Shown piece after piece: positions 26,708 through 36,092 of a DNA stretch of 64,000 nt. The notes beneath the pieces were generated by a model. That model worked only from the letters and a program-made list of their open reading frames with translations, was not told where the DNA came from and did no database searches. The translations under genes and the position numbers were made by a program. Each line of letters starts with the position of its first letter. The stretch's first letter is position 1. The DNA lies in NCBI GenBank assembly GCA_945865535.1, contig CAMBDW010000005.1, forward strand, positions 1 through 64,000, written 5' to 3'. The DNA is from Chryseobacterium gleum (GTDB taxonomy: Bacteria; Bacteroidota; Bacteroidia; Flavobacteriales; BACL11).

Positions 26708-26989
26708 ATGTCAAAAATTAACATTACCCCTTTAGCTGATAGAGTAATCATACAGCAGGCTGAAGCGGAAACAACAACAGCATCAGGAATTATTATCCCA
26801 GATACTGCACAGGAAAAACCACAAAAAGGAACTGTTATAGCAGTAGGCAAAGGAGCAAAAGACAATCCTATGACTGTAAAAGCTGGAGATACTGTACTTT
26901 ACGGTAAATATGCTGGAACTGAATTAAAACATAACGGATCAGACTATATGATTATGAAAGAGTCTGACATTTTAGCAATCATTAAATAA
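26708..26989 (+). CDS. groES: Co-chaperonin GroES
   Basis: Heptameric lid of the GroEL folding chamber. The 93-residue protein shows the N-terminal ITPLADRVIIQQ, the mobile loop region with ETTTASGIIIPDTAQEKPQKG, and the C-terminal GTELKHNGSDYMIMKESDILAII, all canonical. It is transcribed with groEL, which begins 6 bases after its stop, from a predicted sigma-54-type promoter. Confidence 0.98.
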   Translation: MSKINITPLADRVIIQQAEAETTTASGIIIPDTAQEKPQKGTVIAVGKGAKDNPMTVKAGDTVLYGKYAGTELKHNGSDYMIMKESDILAIIK

Positions 26990-26995
26990 TACTCA

Positions 26996-28624
26996 ATGGC
27001 AAAGAAAATAACATTTAATATAGAATCAAGAGATGCCTTAAAAAGAGGAGTAGACGCCTTAGCAAATGCGGTAAAAGTAACATTAGGTCCTCAAGGAAGA
27101 AATGTAGTAATTGGAAAAAGCTTTGGCGGACCTCAAATTACTAAGGATGGGGTAACCGTTGCAAAAGAAATTGAACTAGAAGATCCAATTGAAAATATGG
27201 GAGCTCAGATGGTAAAAGAAGTAGCCTCTAATACGAATGATTTAGCAGGAGATGGAACCACTACTGCAACAGTACTAGCTCAGGCAATTATCACAGCTGG
27301 ACTTAAAAATGTGGCTGCAGGTGCAAATCCTATGGATGTAAAAAGAGGAATTGACAAAGCGGTAAAAGTTTTAATTACAGATATTCAAGCACAAGCACAA
27401 AAAGTAGGCAATTCTTATGATAAGATTGAACAGATAGCAAGTATTTCTGCTAATAATGATCCTGTAATTGGAGCTCTTATTGCTGAAGCTATGAAAAAAG
27501 TAAAAACGGAAGGAGTAATTACTGTTGAGGAGGCAAAAGGAACGGAAACACATGTTGAAGTTGTAGAGGGAATGCAATTTGATAGAGGATATTTATCCCC
27601 TTATTTTATTACAGATGCAGACAAGATGGAGGCCAATATGGAAAATCCTTATATCTTAATTTATGATAAGAAGATTTCAGCAATGAAAGAGTTACTGCCA
27701 ATACTAGAGCAATCTGCAAAAGCAGGACGCCCTTTAGTTATTATTGCTGAAGATGTTGACGGAGAAGCGCTATCAACATTAGTGGTAAATAAAATAAGAG
27801 GTGCACTAAAAGTTTGTGCCGTAAAGGCTCCTGGATTTGGAGATAGAAGAAAAGCAATGCTGGAGGATATTGCTATTTTAACTAATGGAACTGTTATTTC
27901 AGAAGAAAGAGGATTTAAATTAGAGAGCGCTACTTTAGAAATGTTGGGCTCAAGTGAAAAGGTAACTATAGATAAAGACAATACTACTTTAGTAAATGGC
28001 GCTGGAAAAAGCACTACTATTAAAGCTAGAGTAAACCAAATAAAAGCACAAATTGAAAGTACGACCTCTGACTATGATAAAGAAAAGCTACAAGAAAGAT
28101 TAGCGAAATTAGCCGGTGGGGTTGCAGTTCTTTATGTTGGCGCACCAACTGAGGTGGAAATGAAAGAGAAAAAAGATAGAGTGGAAGATGCATTAGCTGC
28201 AACTCGGGCTGCTATTGAAGAAGGTATTGTGCCTGGCGGTGGAGTTGCAATTGTTAGAGCGACTGATAAATTAGCTAAACTAAAAGGTGATAATGATGAT
28301 GAACAAACGGGAATCAATATTATTACTAGAGCTGCTGAGGAGCCTTTAAGACAAATAGTAGAAAATGCAGGATTGGAAGGAAGTGTAATTGTTGCAAAAG
28401 TGCGTGAAGGAAAAGGAGATTTTGGATTTAATGCCAAAACTGAAGTGTATGAAAACCTTTACAAAGCCGGTGTTATTGATCCCGCAAAAGTAGTGAGAGT
28501 AGCCCTTGAAAATGCTGCCTCAGTTGCGGGAATGCTACTAACTACTGAATGTGTTATTGCTGAAATAAAAGAAAATAATCCTGCTATGCCTGCTATGGGT
28601 GGTGGCATGCCAGGAATGATGTAA
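26996..28624 (+). CDS. groEL: Chaperonin GroEL
   Basis: ATP-driven 14-mer chaperonin for cytoplasmic protein folding. Hallmarks include [20 protein letters not shown] near the N-terminus, the nucleotide-binding [14 protein letters not shown] (residues about 85-98), [16 protein letters not shown], the equatorial [12 protein letters not shown]-like segment (here [12 protein letters not shown]) and a Gly-Met-rich tail ending in GGGMPGMM. At 542 residues it is full length. It is followed by a terminator that also serves the convergent ftsZ. Confidence 0.99.
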   Translation: MAKKITFNIESRDALKRGVDALANAVKVTLGPQGRNVVIGKSFGGPQITKDGVTVAKEIELEDPIENMGAQMVKEVASNTNDLAGDGTTTATVLAQAIITAGLKNVAAGANPMDVKRGIDKAVKVLITDIQAQAQKVGNSYDKIEQIASISANNDPVIGALIAEAMKKVKTEGVITVEEAKGTETHVEVVEGMQFDRGYLSPYFITDADKMEANMENPYILIYDKKISAMKELLPILEQSAKAGRPLVIIAEDVDGEALSTLVVNKIRGALKVCAVKAPGFGDRRKAMLEDIAILTNGTVISEERGFKLESATLEMLGSSEKVTIDKDNTTLVNGAGKSTTIKARVNQIKAQIESTTSDYDKEKLQERLAKLAGGVAVLYVGAPTEVEMKEKKDRVEDALAATRAAIEEGIVPGGGVAIVRATDKLAKLKGDNDDEQTGINIITRAAEEPLRQIVENAGLEGSVIVAKVREGKGDFGFNAKTEVYENLYKAGVIDPAKVVRVALENAASVAGMLLTTECVIAEIKENNPAMPAMGGGMPGMM

Positions 28625-28646
28625 AATTTGATTTTCTAGTTATTTA

Positions 28647-28682
28647 TAAAAAATCCCTATCAATTCGGTGGGGATTTTTTTT
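28647..28682. terminator. Bidirectional terminator between groEL and ftsZ
   Basis: AAAAAATCCC and GGGATTTTTT form a hairpin with A-tract and T-tract flanks on both strands, 25 bases after the groEL stop and about 60 bases after the ftsZ stop. It can end transcription from both convergent operons. Confidence 0.85.
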
Positions 28683-28740
28683 ATAAAAGCAACAAAAATG
28701 TCTAGCTATAAATTAAATAACAACAATCAATTAGCTATTT

Positions 28741-30396
28741 TTAGTCCACATTATCGTGCAAAAATGAATTGTTTTGCTTTAATTCAATAATATTACTATT
28801 TCCGTTTGTTAAAGTATAAATAGAGACCTCACTTTCTGATGAATGAGTTGGCTCGCTAATCTTTATATTATTACGTTGATATGCCGGAATATCTTCTAAT
28901 GAAGTTAAGCCAGAAGGAGTCCGCAATTGCATAGAGATATTTCTTAATCTTTCTTCTCTTTCTCTAGATTCTATTTTCATTACTTCAGGGGTAACTTGTG
29001 TTGACGAAAAAGTATTTAAGGTTGGTTCTTCTGCCAATTCTTCCCCCAGATCTAAATTCACAATTTGTTGCGGAGCCATAGGCTCTTCATCTAAAATAAT
29101 AGAACTAATCAATGCATCAACTGATTCTTCTATATCAGAAGCATCACCATAATCATTTCCCAAATCAAACACTATCTTTTGGGAAGCATTATCCGCTACA
29201 ACTACTGACTCCATTACTTCTTTGGTAGCAGATTCTGAAGTTTCAGTTTCAGGAAACTCAAAATCTATCTCATCATCTAACAATAAAGTTTGCTGAGAAC
29301 TTTTAAAAGTGTCAGAAGTTGCAATTTTTACTTCATCTTCTCGTTCTATGTCAGCAATAACATCAAAATTATCATCATTTAATTCTACTGTAGTTAGTCC
29401 TTTTGGCTTTTTTCTTTGTTCAAAACCAGTCGCAATCACAGTTACACTAATAGCCATTCCTAACTCAGGATCAATTCCTATACCTTCAATAATATTCACA
29501 TTTCTACCCGCAGCTTCTTGAATCTTATTCTTAATTTTAGCAAGTTCTGACATTTTGATTTCGCCCTCTCCACCACCAGTCACAATTTTTAACAATACTT
29601 GCTGAGCACCAGTAATATCGTTGTCATTTAAAAGAGGAGAATCTAAGGCTTCAATTACTGCTTCAATTGCTCTATTTTCTCCTTCTACTTTTGCTTGGCC
29701 CATAACTGCGGTACCACTATTTTGTAATACATTTCTAGCATCATTTAAATCAATATTAACTAGTAAATGTTGTGAGATAATCTCAGCAATTCCCTTAGTT
29801 GCTGTATTTAAAACCTCATTCGCTTTTGCAAATGCAGCAGTAAAAGTTAAATCTCCATACACTTCTATTAATTTTTCATTATTAATAACTAAAAGGGTAT
29901 CTACATACTTCTTGAGCTCCGCAATTCCTTCATCAGCATATTGCTTTCTGTAACCGCCTTCTGTGGAAAAAGGGATAGTAACTACACCCACAGTTAAGAT
30001 TCCTTTTTCTCGTGCAATTTCTGCAATAACAGGCGCCGCTCCAGTACCAGTACCGCCTCCCATTCCAGCAGTAATAAATAACATCTTAGTATTGGCATCT
30101 AAAAGCTCAGTTATTCTATCTGCACTTTCCTCAGCAGCTCTTCTTCCAATATCTGGGTTAGAACCTGCTCCTAGTCCTTCTGTTAAATCAATTCCTAACT
30201 GAATTTTAATTGGAACTGGACTTGCCTCAAGAGCTTGAACATCTGTGTTACAGATTACAAAATCTACTCCTTTAATTCCATGTTCGAACATGTAATTTAC
30301 AGCATTACTACCACCACCACCAATACCCATCACTTTTATTTGTGAAGATTGATTTTTTGGCATTTCAAAATCTATTCCTAAGTCAAGTGCGCTCAT
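28741..30396 (-). CDS. ftsZ: Cell division GTPase FtsZ
   Basis: Tubulin-like GTPase that polymerises into the division ring. The N-terminal half holds IGGGGSNAV (25-33), the signature loop GGGTGTGAAP (113-122), GILTVGVVTIPF and the synergy-loop region NVNIIEGIGIDPEL. The globular domain ends near residue 330 (VIATGFEQRKKP). The remaining 220 residues are an acidic, probably disordered linker, a long tail as often seen in Bacteroidota FtsZ (Escherichia coli has 383 residues in total). It is the last gene of the dcw cluster, 28 bases after ftsA. Confidence 0.98.
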   Translation of the reverse strand: MSALDLGIDFEMPKNQSSQIKVMGIGGGGSNAVNYMFEHGIKGVDFVICNTDVQALEASPVPIKIQLGIDLTEGLGAGSNPDIGRRAAEESADRITELLDANTKMLFITAGMGGGTGTGAAPVIAEIAREKGILTVGVVTIPFSTEGGYRKQYADEGIAELKKYVDTLLVINNEKLIEVYGDLTFTAAFAKANEVLNTATKGIAEIISQHLLVNIDLNDARNVLQNSGTAVMGQAKVEGENRAIEAVIEALDSPLLNDNDITGAQQVLLKIVTGGGEGEIKMSELAKIKNKIQEAAGRNVNIIEGIGIDPELGMAISVTVIATGFEQRKKPKGLTTVELNDDNFDVIADIEREDEVKIATSDTFKSSQQTLLLDDEIDFEFPETETSESATKEVMESVVVADNASQKIVFDLGNDYGDASDIEESVDALISSIILDEEPMAPQQIVNLDLGEELAEEPTLNTFSSTQVTPEVMKIESREREERLRNISMQLRTPSGLTSLEDIPAYQRNNIKISEPTHSSESEVSIYTLTNGNSNIIELKQNNSFLHDNVD

Positions 30397-30424
30397 ATTT
30401 TTTTAATTTATTAATCCTATTATT

Positions 30425-31750
30425 TTAATGTATATCTTCAGTGAACCAGCCACTAATTCTATCGAGTAATGTCGGTTCCTTTGTTATTTCTGGTTCTCCC
30501 ACTGCTTCTCCCACTAGCTCTTCCACTTCAACATCATTAGCATATCCTTCAACCATTACAAACTCCTCAGGATATTGTTCCATATACTCAAATCCTTTTA
30601 AAACCAAACCAACCCCAGTTGAATAAATTGGACTCACCACCACATCTTTTGATTCTGGACCAAGATGTTCATTAGGATATCCAATTCTTGTTTCCTTACC
30701 GCTAACATAAGCTACTAATTGTTTTAGATTTTTTATTAGTGATCCGCCTCCTGTAATCACAATTCCAGTCATTAACTTATGTTCATACCCAGAAGCTTTT
30801 ATCTCGTGATACACTAAATCAATAATCTCTTTGTACCTAGCCCCAATAATTTCTGATAAATTTCTTACTGCTATTTCTTTAGGGGGCCTTCCTCTTAATC
30901 CAGGTATAGCAACCATTACATTCTCTTGCTCCTGAGTATACATTGCAGACCCAAATTTTACTTTTAAAAGTTCTGCTTGATTTTCTAAAATCTCTAAACC
31001 GCTTTTTATATCCTTTGTAATTACATTGCCTCCAAAAGGAATAACCGCTGTATGTCTAATTATGTTTCCTAAAAATATAGCCACATCCGTAGTTCCTCCT
31101 CCTATATCAACAAGAGCAACTCCTTCACGCAACTCATCTTCATCAAGTGTAGCGACAGCTGATGCAAAGGGTTCTAAAATTAAATCCTTAGGAACTAAAC
31201 CTGCTCTCTCTACACATTTAATAATATTTTTAACAGCGCTAACTTGTGCTGTAATGACATGGAAATTGGCTTCAAGTTTTACCCCAGACATACCTATTGG
31301 ATCTTCAATGCCATCTTCTCCGTCTACTGTATACTCCTGAGGTATTACATGTATTATCTCCTCTCCTGGAATTGTAATCAGCTTAAACATATTGGATTTT
31401 AATTTCTCAATATCTGCTTTAGCAATTTCAGTTTCGGTATTATCTCTAACAATTTCTCCTCTATGTTGCAAGCTCTTAATGTGCTGACCAGCAACACCTA
31501 TAAATACTTCTTTTATTTCTAATCCAGATTTCTTTTTTGCCTCATTTATAGCTATAACTATTGAAGCAACCGTTTTATCAATATTTGAAACAATACCTCT
31601 TGTAACTCCATTAGAAATTGCGTAACCAGTACCCAAAATTTCTAACTTCCCATATTGATTCTTTCTGCCAATTATTACAGATATTTTGGTAGTTCCAATA
31701 TCAAGACCAACCATAATGGCTCCTACAGGTAATTTTTTATCCTCTTCCAT
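30425..31750 (-). CDS. ftsA: Cell division protein FtsA
   Basis: Actin-like ATPase that tethers FtsZ to the membrane. The phosphate-1 motif GLDIGTTKISVIIG lies near the N-terminus, phosphate-2 LVDIGGGTTDVAIF mid-protein, and an adenosine motif MTGIVITGGGSLIKNL toward the C-terminus. The C-terminal LLDRISGWFTEDIH is the amphipathic membrane-targeting helix. I start it at ATG 31750 (441 residues), 5 bases after the ftsQ stop; a TTG start 21 bases upstream would overlap ftsQ and seems less likely. Confidence 0.97.
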   Translation of the reverse strand: MEEDKKLPVGAIMVGLDIGTTKISVIIGRKNQYGKLEILGTGYAISNGVTRGIVSNIDKTVASIVIAINEAKKKSGLEIKEVFIGVAGQHIKSLQHRGEIVRDNTETEIAKADIEKLKSNMFKLITIPGEEIIHVIPQEYTVDGEDGIEDPIGMSGVKLEANFHVITAQVSAVKNIIKCVERAGLVPKDLILEPFASAVATLDEDELREGVALVDIGGGTTDVAIFLGNIIRHTAVIPFGGNVITKDIKSGLEILENQAELLKVKFGSAMYTQEQENVMVAIPGLRGRPPKEIAVRNLSEIIGARYKEIIDLVYHEIKASGYEHKLMTGIVITGGGSLIKNLKQLVAYVSGKETRIGYPNEHLGPESKDVVVSPIYSTGVGLVLKGFEYMEQYPEEFVMVEGYANDVEVEELVGEAVGEPEITKEPTLLDRISGWFTEDIH

Positions 31751-31755
31751 TCTTT

Positions 31756-32475
31756 TTATTTTCTTGTACAAACAATTTGATTGTTAAACTTTAAGTTAAT
31801 ATCAGAATAAGTTTGCCACCCCTTTACGGGCATTGCTACTTTATAAAACTGATATAAATTATCTAGTTTTTCTACTATATTTTCAAAACTTCCAATATTA
31901 ATTTTTTGATTCCCTACTCTAGGAATTAACAATATATCATGGTTCTCAAAATGAATTTGAGTAATTTGTGCACTCCAAAAATCTGATTTATTGATTTCCT
32001 TAATAAATTCATAAATTCCAGCATGATTTTTAGCAGAAATATTGCCTGTAGCCACTACTAGTTTTGGAGTATAATGATCGCATAGTTGCATTTTTTTTCC
32101 AAATTCATCTAAATAATAATCCTCAGTATTACTCTTAACTCTAGCAATCGCTTTCTTTTGTTCAATTAAAACAGCTACTCCTCCCTTTTGGCTTGCAAAT
32201 ACCTCAACTTCTTTAATCACAGGATGAGATTCTAAAAGATTCTCTAATTTTTCTTTGTTAAAATCAATCATTAAAACGCTATCAAAAAGCGTTGATTTCT
32301 CTTTCAAAAAATTCAACACGATTTGTTTATTTACAAAATAATCAGCTGATTCTTTGATTTTTATCTCATTTAAACTGATTTTTTGAGTAGCTTGTCTTGC
32401 ATTAGTAAATACCAATAATACAACGAGCAAAGCAACTGCTAACATCCATTTGAATATGACAAGTACTTTTTTCAT
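31756..32475 (-). CDS. ftsQ: Cell division protein FtsQ/DivIB
   Basis: Bitopic inner-membrane division protein that links early and late divisome proteins through FtsL and FtsB. It has a cytoplasmic KK-containing N-terminus, one membrane helix (residues about 5-24) and a periplasmic part. The POTRA-like region (LNEIKIKESADYFVNKQIVLNFL) and the beta domain (SHPVIKEVEVFASQKGGVAVLIEQKKAIARV) are recognisable but divergent, as usual for Bacteroidota. At 239 residues it is of normal length. Its position between murC and ftsA, with TAATG overlap to murC, supports the call. Confidence 0.88.
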   Translation of the reverse strand: MKKVLVIFKWMLAVALLVVLLVFTNARQATQKISLNEIKIKESADYFVNKQIVLNFLKEKSTLFDSVLMIDFNKEKLENLLESHPVIKEVEVFASQKGGVAVLIEQKKAIARVKSNTEDYYLDEFGKKMQLCDHYTPKLVVATGNISAKNHAGIYEFIKEINKSDFWSAQITQIHFENHDILLIPRVGNQKINIGSFENIVEKLDNLYQFYKVAMPVKGWQTYSDINLKFNNQIVCTRK

Positions 32476-33875
32476 TAGTTGAGCATGTGTTTTATTGGCT
32501 GAACTAAAGTTCCTATATCTCCTGCTCCAAGTGTTAAGAGCACATCTATATGCTTGCTTTCTAAAACTGATAAAAGTTCATCTTTTGAACACAGTTCTTT
32601 TTTAGGGTTATTGCATAAATCTAACAGCATTTGTGAACTAATACCAATAATTGGCTTTTCTCTTGCCGGGTAAATATCTAACAGTATCAAATCATCAGCT
32701 CCTTGTAATGATGTGGCAAACTCATTTGCAAAATCTTTAGTTCTACTAAATAAATGAGGTTGAAAAACCACTAATAATTCTCTTGAAGGATACAATTGCT
32801 TTGTTGCATCAATAGTGGCGCTAACTTCTTCAGGATGATGTGCGTAATCATCAATATAAACCAATTTTTCAGTATCAATATGCTTGTCAAATCTTCTGTT
32901 TATTCCTTTAAAAGTCGCTAATCCCTCTGCAACATCATTGCATGACAATCCTAGATAGCAAGCCACTGCTGAAGCTGCAAGCGCATTACTTATATTATGA
33001 ACTCCGGGCATCTGCAATACAATATCTTTTTGCATTTTTTCAAAAGCCATACCGGGCATAATATCTAATGCTCTCATATCAAAAATCATTTTTCCATTTT
33101 CTACTCTTATATTCTCAGCAATATAATCTGCCTTAGTTTTAGCGGAATAGCTAAGCTTTGCTCCACCATCAGGAATAGGAAAATCAAGAGCTATTGACTC
33201 CTCAACTAACAAAAGTCCTTTTTCTTTTACTTGAGAGGCAAATTGCATAAAAGCTAATTGCAACTCGTTTTCATCTTTATAAATATCCAAATGATCGGCA
33301 CCAACTGAAGTTATAATAGCAACATCCGCATGAATTTGCAAGAATGATCTATCGAACTCATCTGCCTCAACAATTAAAATATTTCCTTGATCAGCCAACA
33401 ACAAATTAGTATTGTAATTACGACTAATCCCTCCTAGAAATGCAGTTGTTTCTTTGCCGGCTTGTTGTAAAATATGAGCCAGCATAGTTGAAGTTGTAGT
33501 TTTTCCATGAGTACCAGCAACTGCAATTGTAAATGATTGTTTGGATATCATCCCCAAAACCTCAGCACGCTTAAAAATCTTAAATCCTTTATCTCTAAAG
33601 AATGAAAGTATTTGATTTTCCACAGGAATCGCTGGTGTATAAATAACCAAAATATCGTTATATCTTGAATTTTTAACCACCTCTGGAATAGCTGAAACCT
33701 CATCAGAATAATGAATATTAATTCCTTCATTTTCTAGTTCAATACACAAATCGGATTTCACTTTATCATAACCACAAACTATTTTCCCTTTGGTATTAAA
33801 ATAACGCGCCAAAGCACTCATTCCGATACCACCAACACCAATCAGGTAAATATGTTTGTATAAATCTAAGTTCAT
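32475..33875 (-). CDS. murC: UDP-N-acetylmuramate-L-alanine ligase
   Basis: ATP-dependent ligase adding L-Ala to UDP-MurNAc in cytoplasmic peptidoglycan precursor synthesis. The N-terminal UDP-binding motif is IGVGGIGMSALA (12-23), the ATP P-loop GTHGKTTT (121-128), and the central domain has VEADEFDRSFL and the HxxRF-type motif INRRFD. FQPHLFSRTKDF is characteristic of MurC. Length is 466 residues. Its ATG overlaps the TGA of murG (ATGA), and its stop overlaps the ftsQ ATG. Confidence 0.98.
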   Translation of the reverse strand: MNLDLYKHIYLIGVGGIGMSALARYFNTKGKIVCGYDKVKSDLCIELENEGINIHYSDEVSAIPEVVKNSRYNDILVIYTPAIPVENQILSFFRDKGFKIFKRAEVLGMISKQSFTIAVAGTHGKTTTSTMLAHILQQAGKETTAFLGGISRNYNTNLLLADQGNILIVEADEFDRSFLQIHADVAIITSVGADHLDIYKDENELQLAFMQFASQVKEKGLLLVEESIALDFPIPDGGAKLSYSAKTKADYIAENIRVENGKMIFDMRALDIMPGMAFEKMQKDIVLQMPGVHNISNALAASAVACYLGLSCNDVAEGLATFKGINRRFDKHIDTEKLVYIDDYAHHPEEVSATIDATKQLYPSRELLVVFQPHLFSRTKDFANEFATSLQGADDLILLDIYPAREKPIIGISSQMLLDLCNNPKKELCSKDELLSVLESKHIDVLLTLGAGDIGTLVQPIKHMLN

Positions 33876-34972
33876 TTTACTAAATCTAATGCGATTTTTG
33901 CAATTCTATCAGCCGCATCTGTTACTGCTATTTTTTTAATATTACTACTTAAAGAGGCTTTTAAATCTTCATTTTCCAATAGCCCTTTAAGAATATTCAC
34001 AAGTTTACAATTTGCCTGAGCGTCCTCTACAAGTAATGCGGCATTCTTATTAACTAAGGATTGTGCATTTTTATATTGGTGGTTTTCAGCAACATTTGGA
34101 GATGGAATTAAAATAATTGGCTTCCCAACACAACAAAGTTCAGAAATTGCAATGGCTCCAGCTCTTGATATAATTACATCAGCAGCAGCATATGCCTTAT
34201 CCATCTCTTTTATAAAAGTATATGCGTTAATGCCCTTTATATTTACATCAGTAATAAATCCACTAGCCTTATGCTGATAAGAAATACCTGTTTGCCATAT
34301 CAGATTTACACCAATATGATTTAACTTCTGAATATTATCTGCAATTGCATTATTAATTGTAAGCGCCCCCAAGCTTCCACCAACAACAAGAACAGTTGGT
34401 TTTGATAAATCAATTTCAAATAACTTTTGACCTTCTTGCCTCTTATTTTTAAAATCTAAAATATCTTCACGAATAGGATTTCCAGTAAACATCAATTTTT
34501 CTGATGGGAAAAATCTTTCCATTTTATCATAAGCCACACAAATTTTCTGTACGTATTTTGCTAAAATTTTATTGGTGATACCTGGATATGAATTTTGTTC
34601 TTGAATAAGAGATGGAATGCCTCTCTTTGATGCCACATACAGTAATGGAGCGCTAGCATAGCCACCCGTACCAATTGCTAAATCTGGTTTAAAATCTTTT
34701 ATTATTTTTTTAGCCTTCAAAATACTATGTGCTACCATAAATGGAAATAATAAATTTCTTTTATCCAAACCTCTTTGCAATCCACTTATCCAAAGTCCTA
34801 TAATTGTATAGCCCTCATTGGGAACTTTCTCCATTTCCATTCTATCCTGAGCTCCAACAAATAAAAACTCAACATCACTGACTTGTTTTTCAATTGCTTT
34901 AGCTATCGCTAGAGCGGGAAATATATGCCCCCCAGTTCCTCCTCCACTAATAACAACTTTAAGCTTTTTCAT
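33872..34972 (-). CDS. murG: UDP-GlcNAc:lipid I GlcNAc transferase
   Basis: Peripheral membrane GT28 enzyme that makes lipid II from lipid I. The N-terminal glycine-rich ISGGGTGGHIFPALAIA (9-25) and the later VVGGSLGAL, the GAIAISELCCVGKPIILIPSP donor-binding segment and HQYKNAQSL are canonical. The protein has 366 residues. Its start overlaps ftsW by 14 bases; the stop is TGA, overlapping murC. Confidence 0.98.
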   Translation of the reverse strand: MKKLKVVISGGGTGGHIFPALAIAKAIEKQVSDVEFLFVGAQDRMEMEKVPNEGYTIIGLWISGLQRGLDKRNLLFPFMVAHSILKAKKIIKDFKPDLAIGTGGYASAPLLYVASKRGIPSLIQEQNSYPGITNKILAKYVQKICVAYDKMERFFPSEKLMFTGNPIREDILDFKNKRQEGQKLFEIDLSKPTVLVVGGSLGALTINNAIADNIQKLNHIGVNLIWQTGISYQHKASGFITDVNIKGINAYTFIKEMDKAYAAADVIISRAGAIAISELCCVGKPIILIPSPNVAENHQYKNAQSLVNKNAALLVEDAQANCKLVNILKGLLENEDLKASLSSNIKKIAVTDAADRIAKIALDLVK

Positions 34973-36092
34973 ATTCTCCTTCTAATGAATTTCTACTTAC
35001 ACTTAAAATAATTCCTAGTGCAATAAAAGTAAAAACTAATGATGTGCCTCCCATACTTATTAATGGCAAAGTTTGTCCAGTAACTGGCATTATACCTACC
35101 GATACCAACATATTAATTAAGGCCTGAAACACCAATGAAAACATCAAGCCAATAACAGTCAAACTACCAAAAATACTTTCGGTTTTTAAAAATATCCTAA
35201 TTGCCCTAAAAAGTAAAATCAGATAAAAAAGTAGTGCTGAAGCCCCTCCAATTAATCCATATTCCTCTAAAATAATTGCAAAAATAAAATCCGATTCGGA
35301 ATAAGGCAAGATACTTCTTTGAGTACTTTTCCCAGGTCCAGCACCAAATAAAGATCCGTTTTGAATGGCGACTAAAGCTTGTGTTTTCTGATAATCCTCA
35401 TCCATTACTTCAGCGTCACTATTAATAAAAAAACTATCAATCCTACTTACCCAAGTTGTAGATCTTGGCATTATTTTTGTTGTTAATTCAGGAATAAATC
35501 TTGCTATACCATAAATTAATCCTGCAGCTAGAAAAGAAATACCCAATACTTTGGCAATAAAATTTAGTTTTATTTTACCAACAAACATCAATACCAAACC
35601 ATTAATAAATACCAATGCTGAAGTAGAAAAATTATTTGGTAATATTAAAGCACAAACTATGACCAAGGGCGCTAATACATACCAAATAAATTCTTTCATG
35701 CCTTCAAGATTATCTCTTTTGATACTTATTTGGCGAGCCATAAAAAGTATAACCGTAAGTTTTGCTATATCAGAGGGTTGAAATTGCAATCCTGCAACAG
35801 TTAGCCATCTTGCTGCGCCATTAACAGACACTCCAATTACTAAAACCATCAGCAATAACCCTAATGACGTAAAATAACCTATCTGACCTAATTTTGCGAA
35901 ATACTTAAAGGGCACTAAATGCACAATATACATAGCAATTAAGCCTATAATTAATTTTATAATATGGCTTGTTAAATCAGCCCAACCAGCAGCAGAATAC
36001 ACTACCATTATTGAAAATATAGAGAGCGCAAAAACTATTATCCAAATGGTTTTATCTCCTTTGAGTGTTATATTTTCAAACATGGAACTCAT
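34959..36092 (-). CDS. ftsW: Septal peptidoglycan glycosyltransferase FtsW
   Basis: SEDS-family polytopic enzyme that polymerises lipid II at the septum with its cognate penicillin-binding protein. About ten hydrophobic helices are visible. Characteristic segments are NGAARWLTVAGLQFQPSDIAKL (in parts; near residues 88-110), the periplasmic ALVAIQNGSLFGAGPGKSTQR, DFIFAIILEEYGLIGG and the C-terminal MPVTGQTLPLISMGGTS. Its 377 residues fit. The ATG at 36092 directly follows the murD stop; a second ATG three codons later is possible. Confidence 0.97.
   Translation of the reverse strand: MSSMFENITLKGDKTIWIIVFALSIFSIMVVYSAAGWADLTSHIIKLIIGLIAMYIVHLVPFKYFAKLGQIGYFTSLGLLLMVLVIGVSVNGAARWLTVAGLQFQPSDIAKLTVILFMARQISIKRDNLEGMKEFIWYVLAPLVIVCALILPNNFSTSALVFINGLVLMFVGKIKLNFIAKVLGISFLAAGLIYGIARFIPELTTKIMPRSTTWVSRIDSFFINSDAEVMDEDYQKTQALVAIQNGSLFGAGPGKSTQRSILPYSESDFIFAIILEEYGLIGGASALLFYLILLFRAIRIFLKTESIFGSLTVIGLMFSLVFQALINMLVSVGIMPVTGQTLPLISMGGTSLVFTFIALGIILSVSRNSLEGEYEKA

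Noticed and set aside
27661-28014. Open frame of 117 codons on the minus strand inside groEL
   Set aside because: It is fully antisense to conserved groEL sequence and has no recognisable protein features. It is a shadow of the real gene.
29621-29953. Open frame of 110 codons on the plus strand inside ftsZ
   Set aside because: It is antisense to the conserved FtsZ core, with no promoter or family resemblance. Shadow frame.
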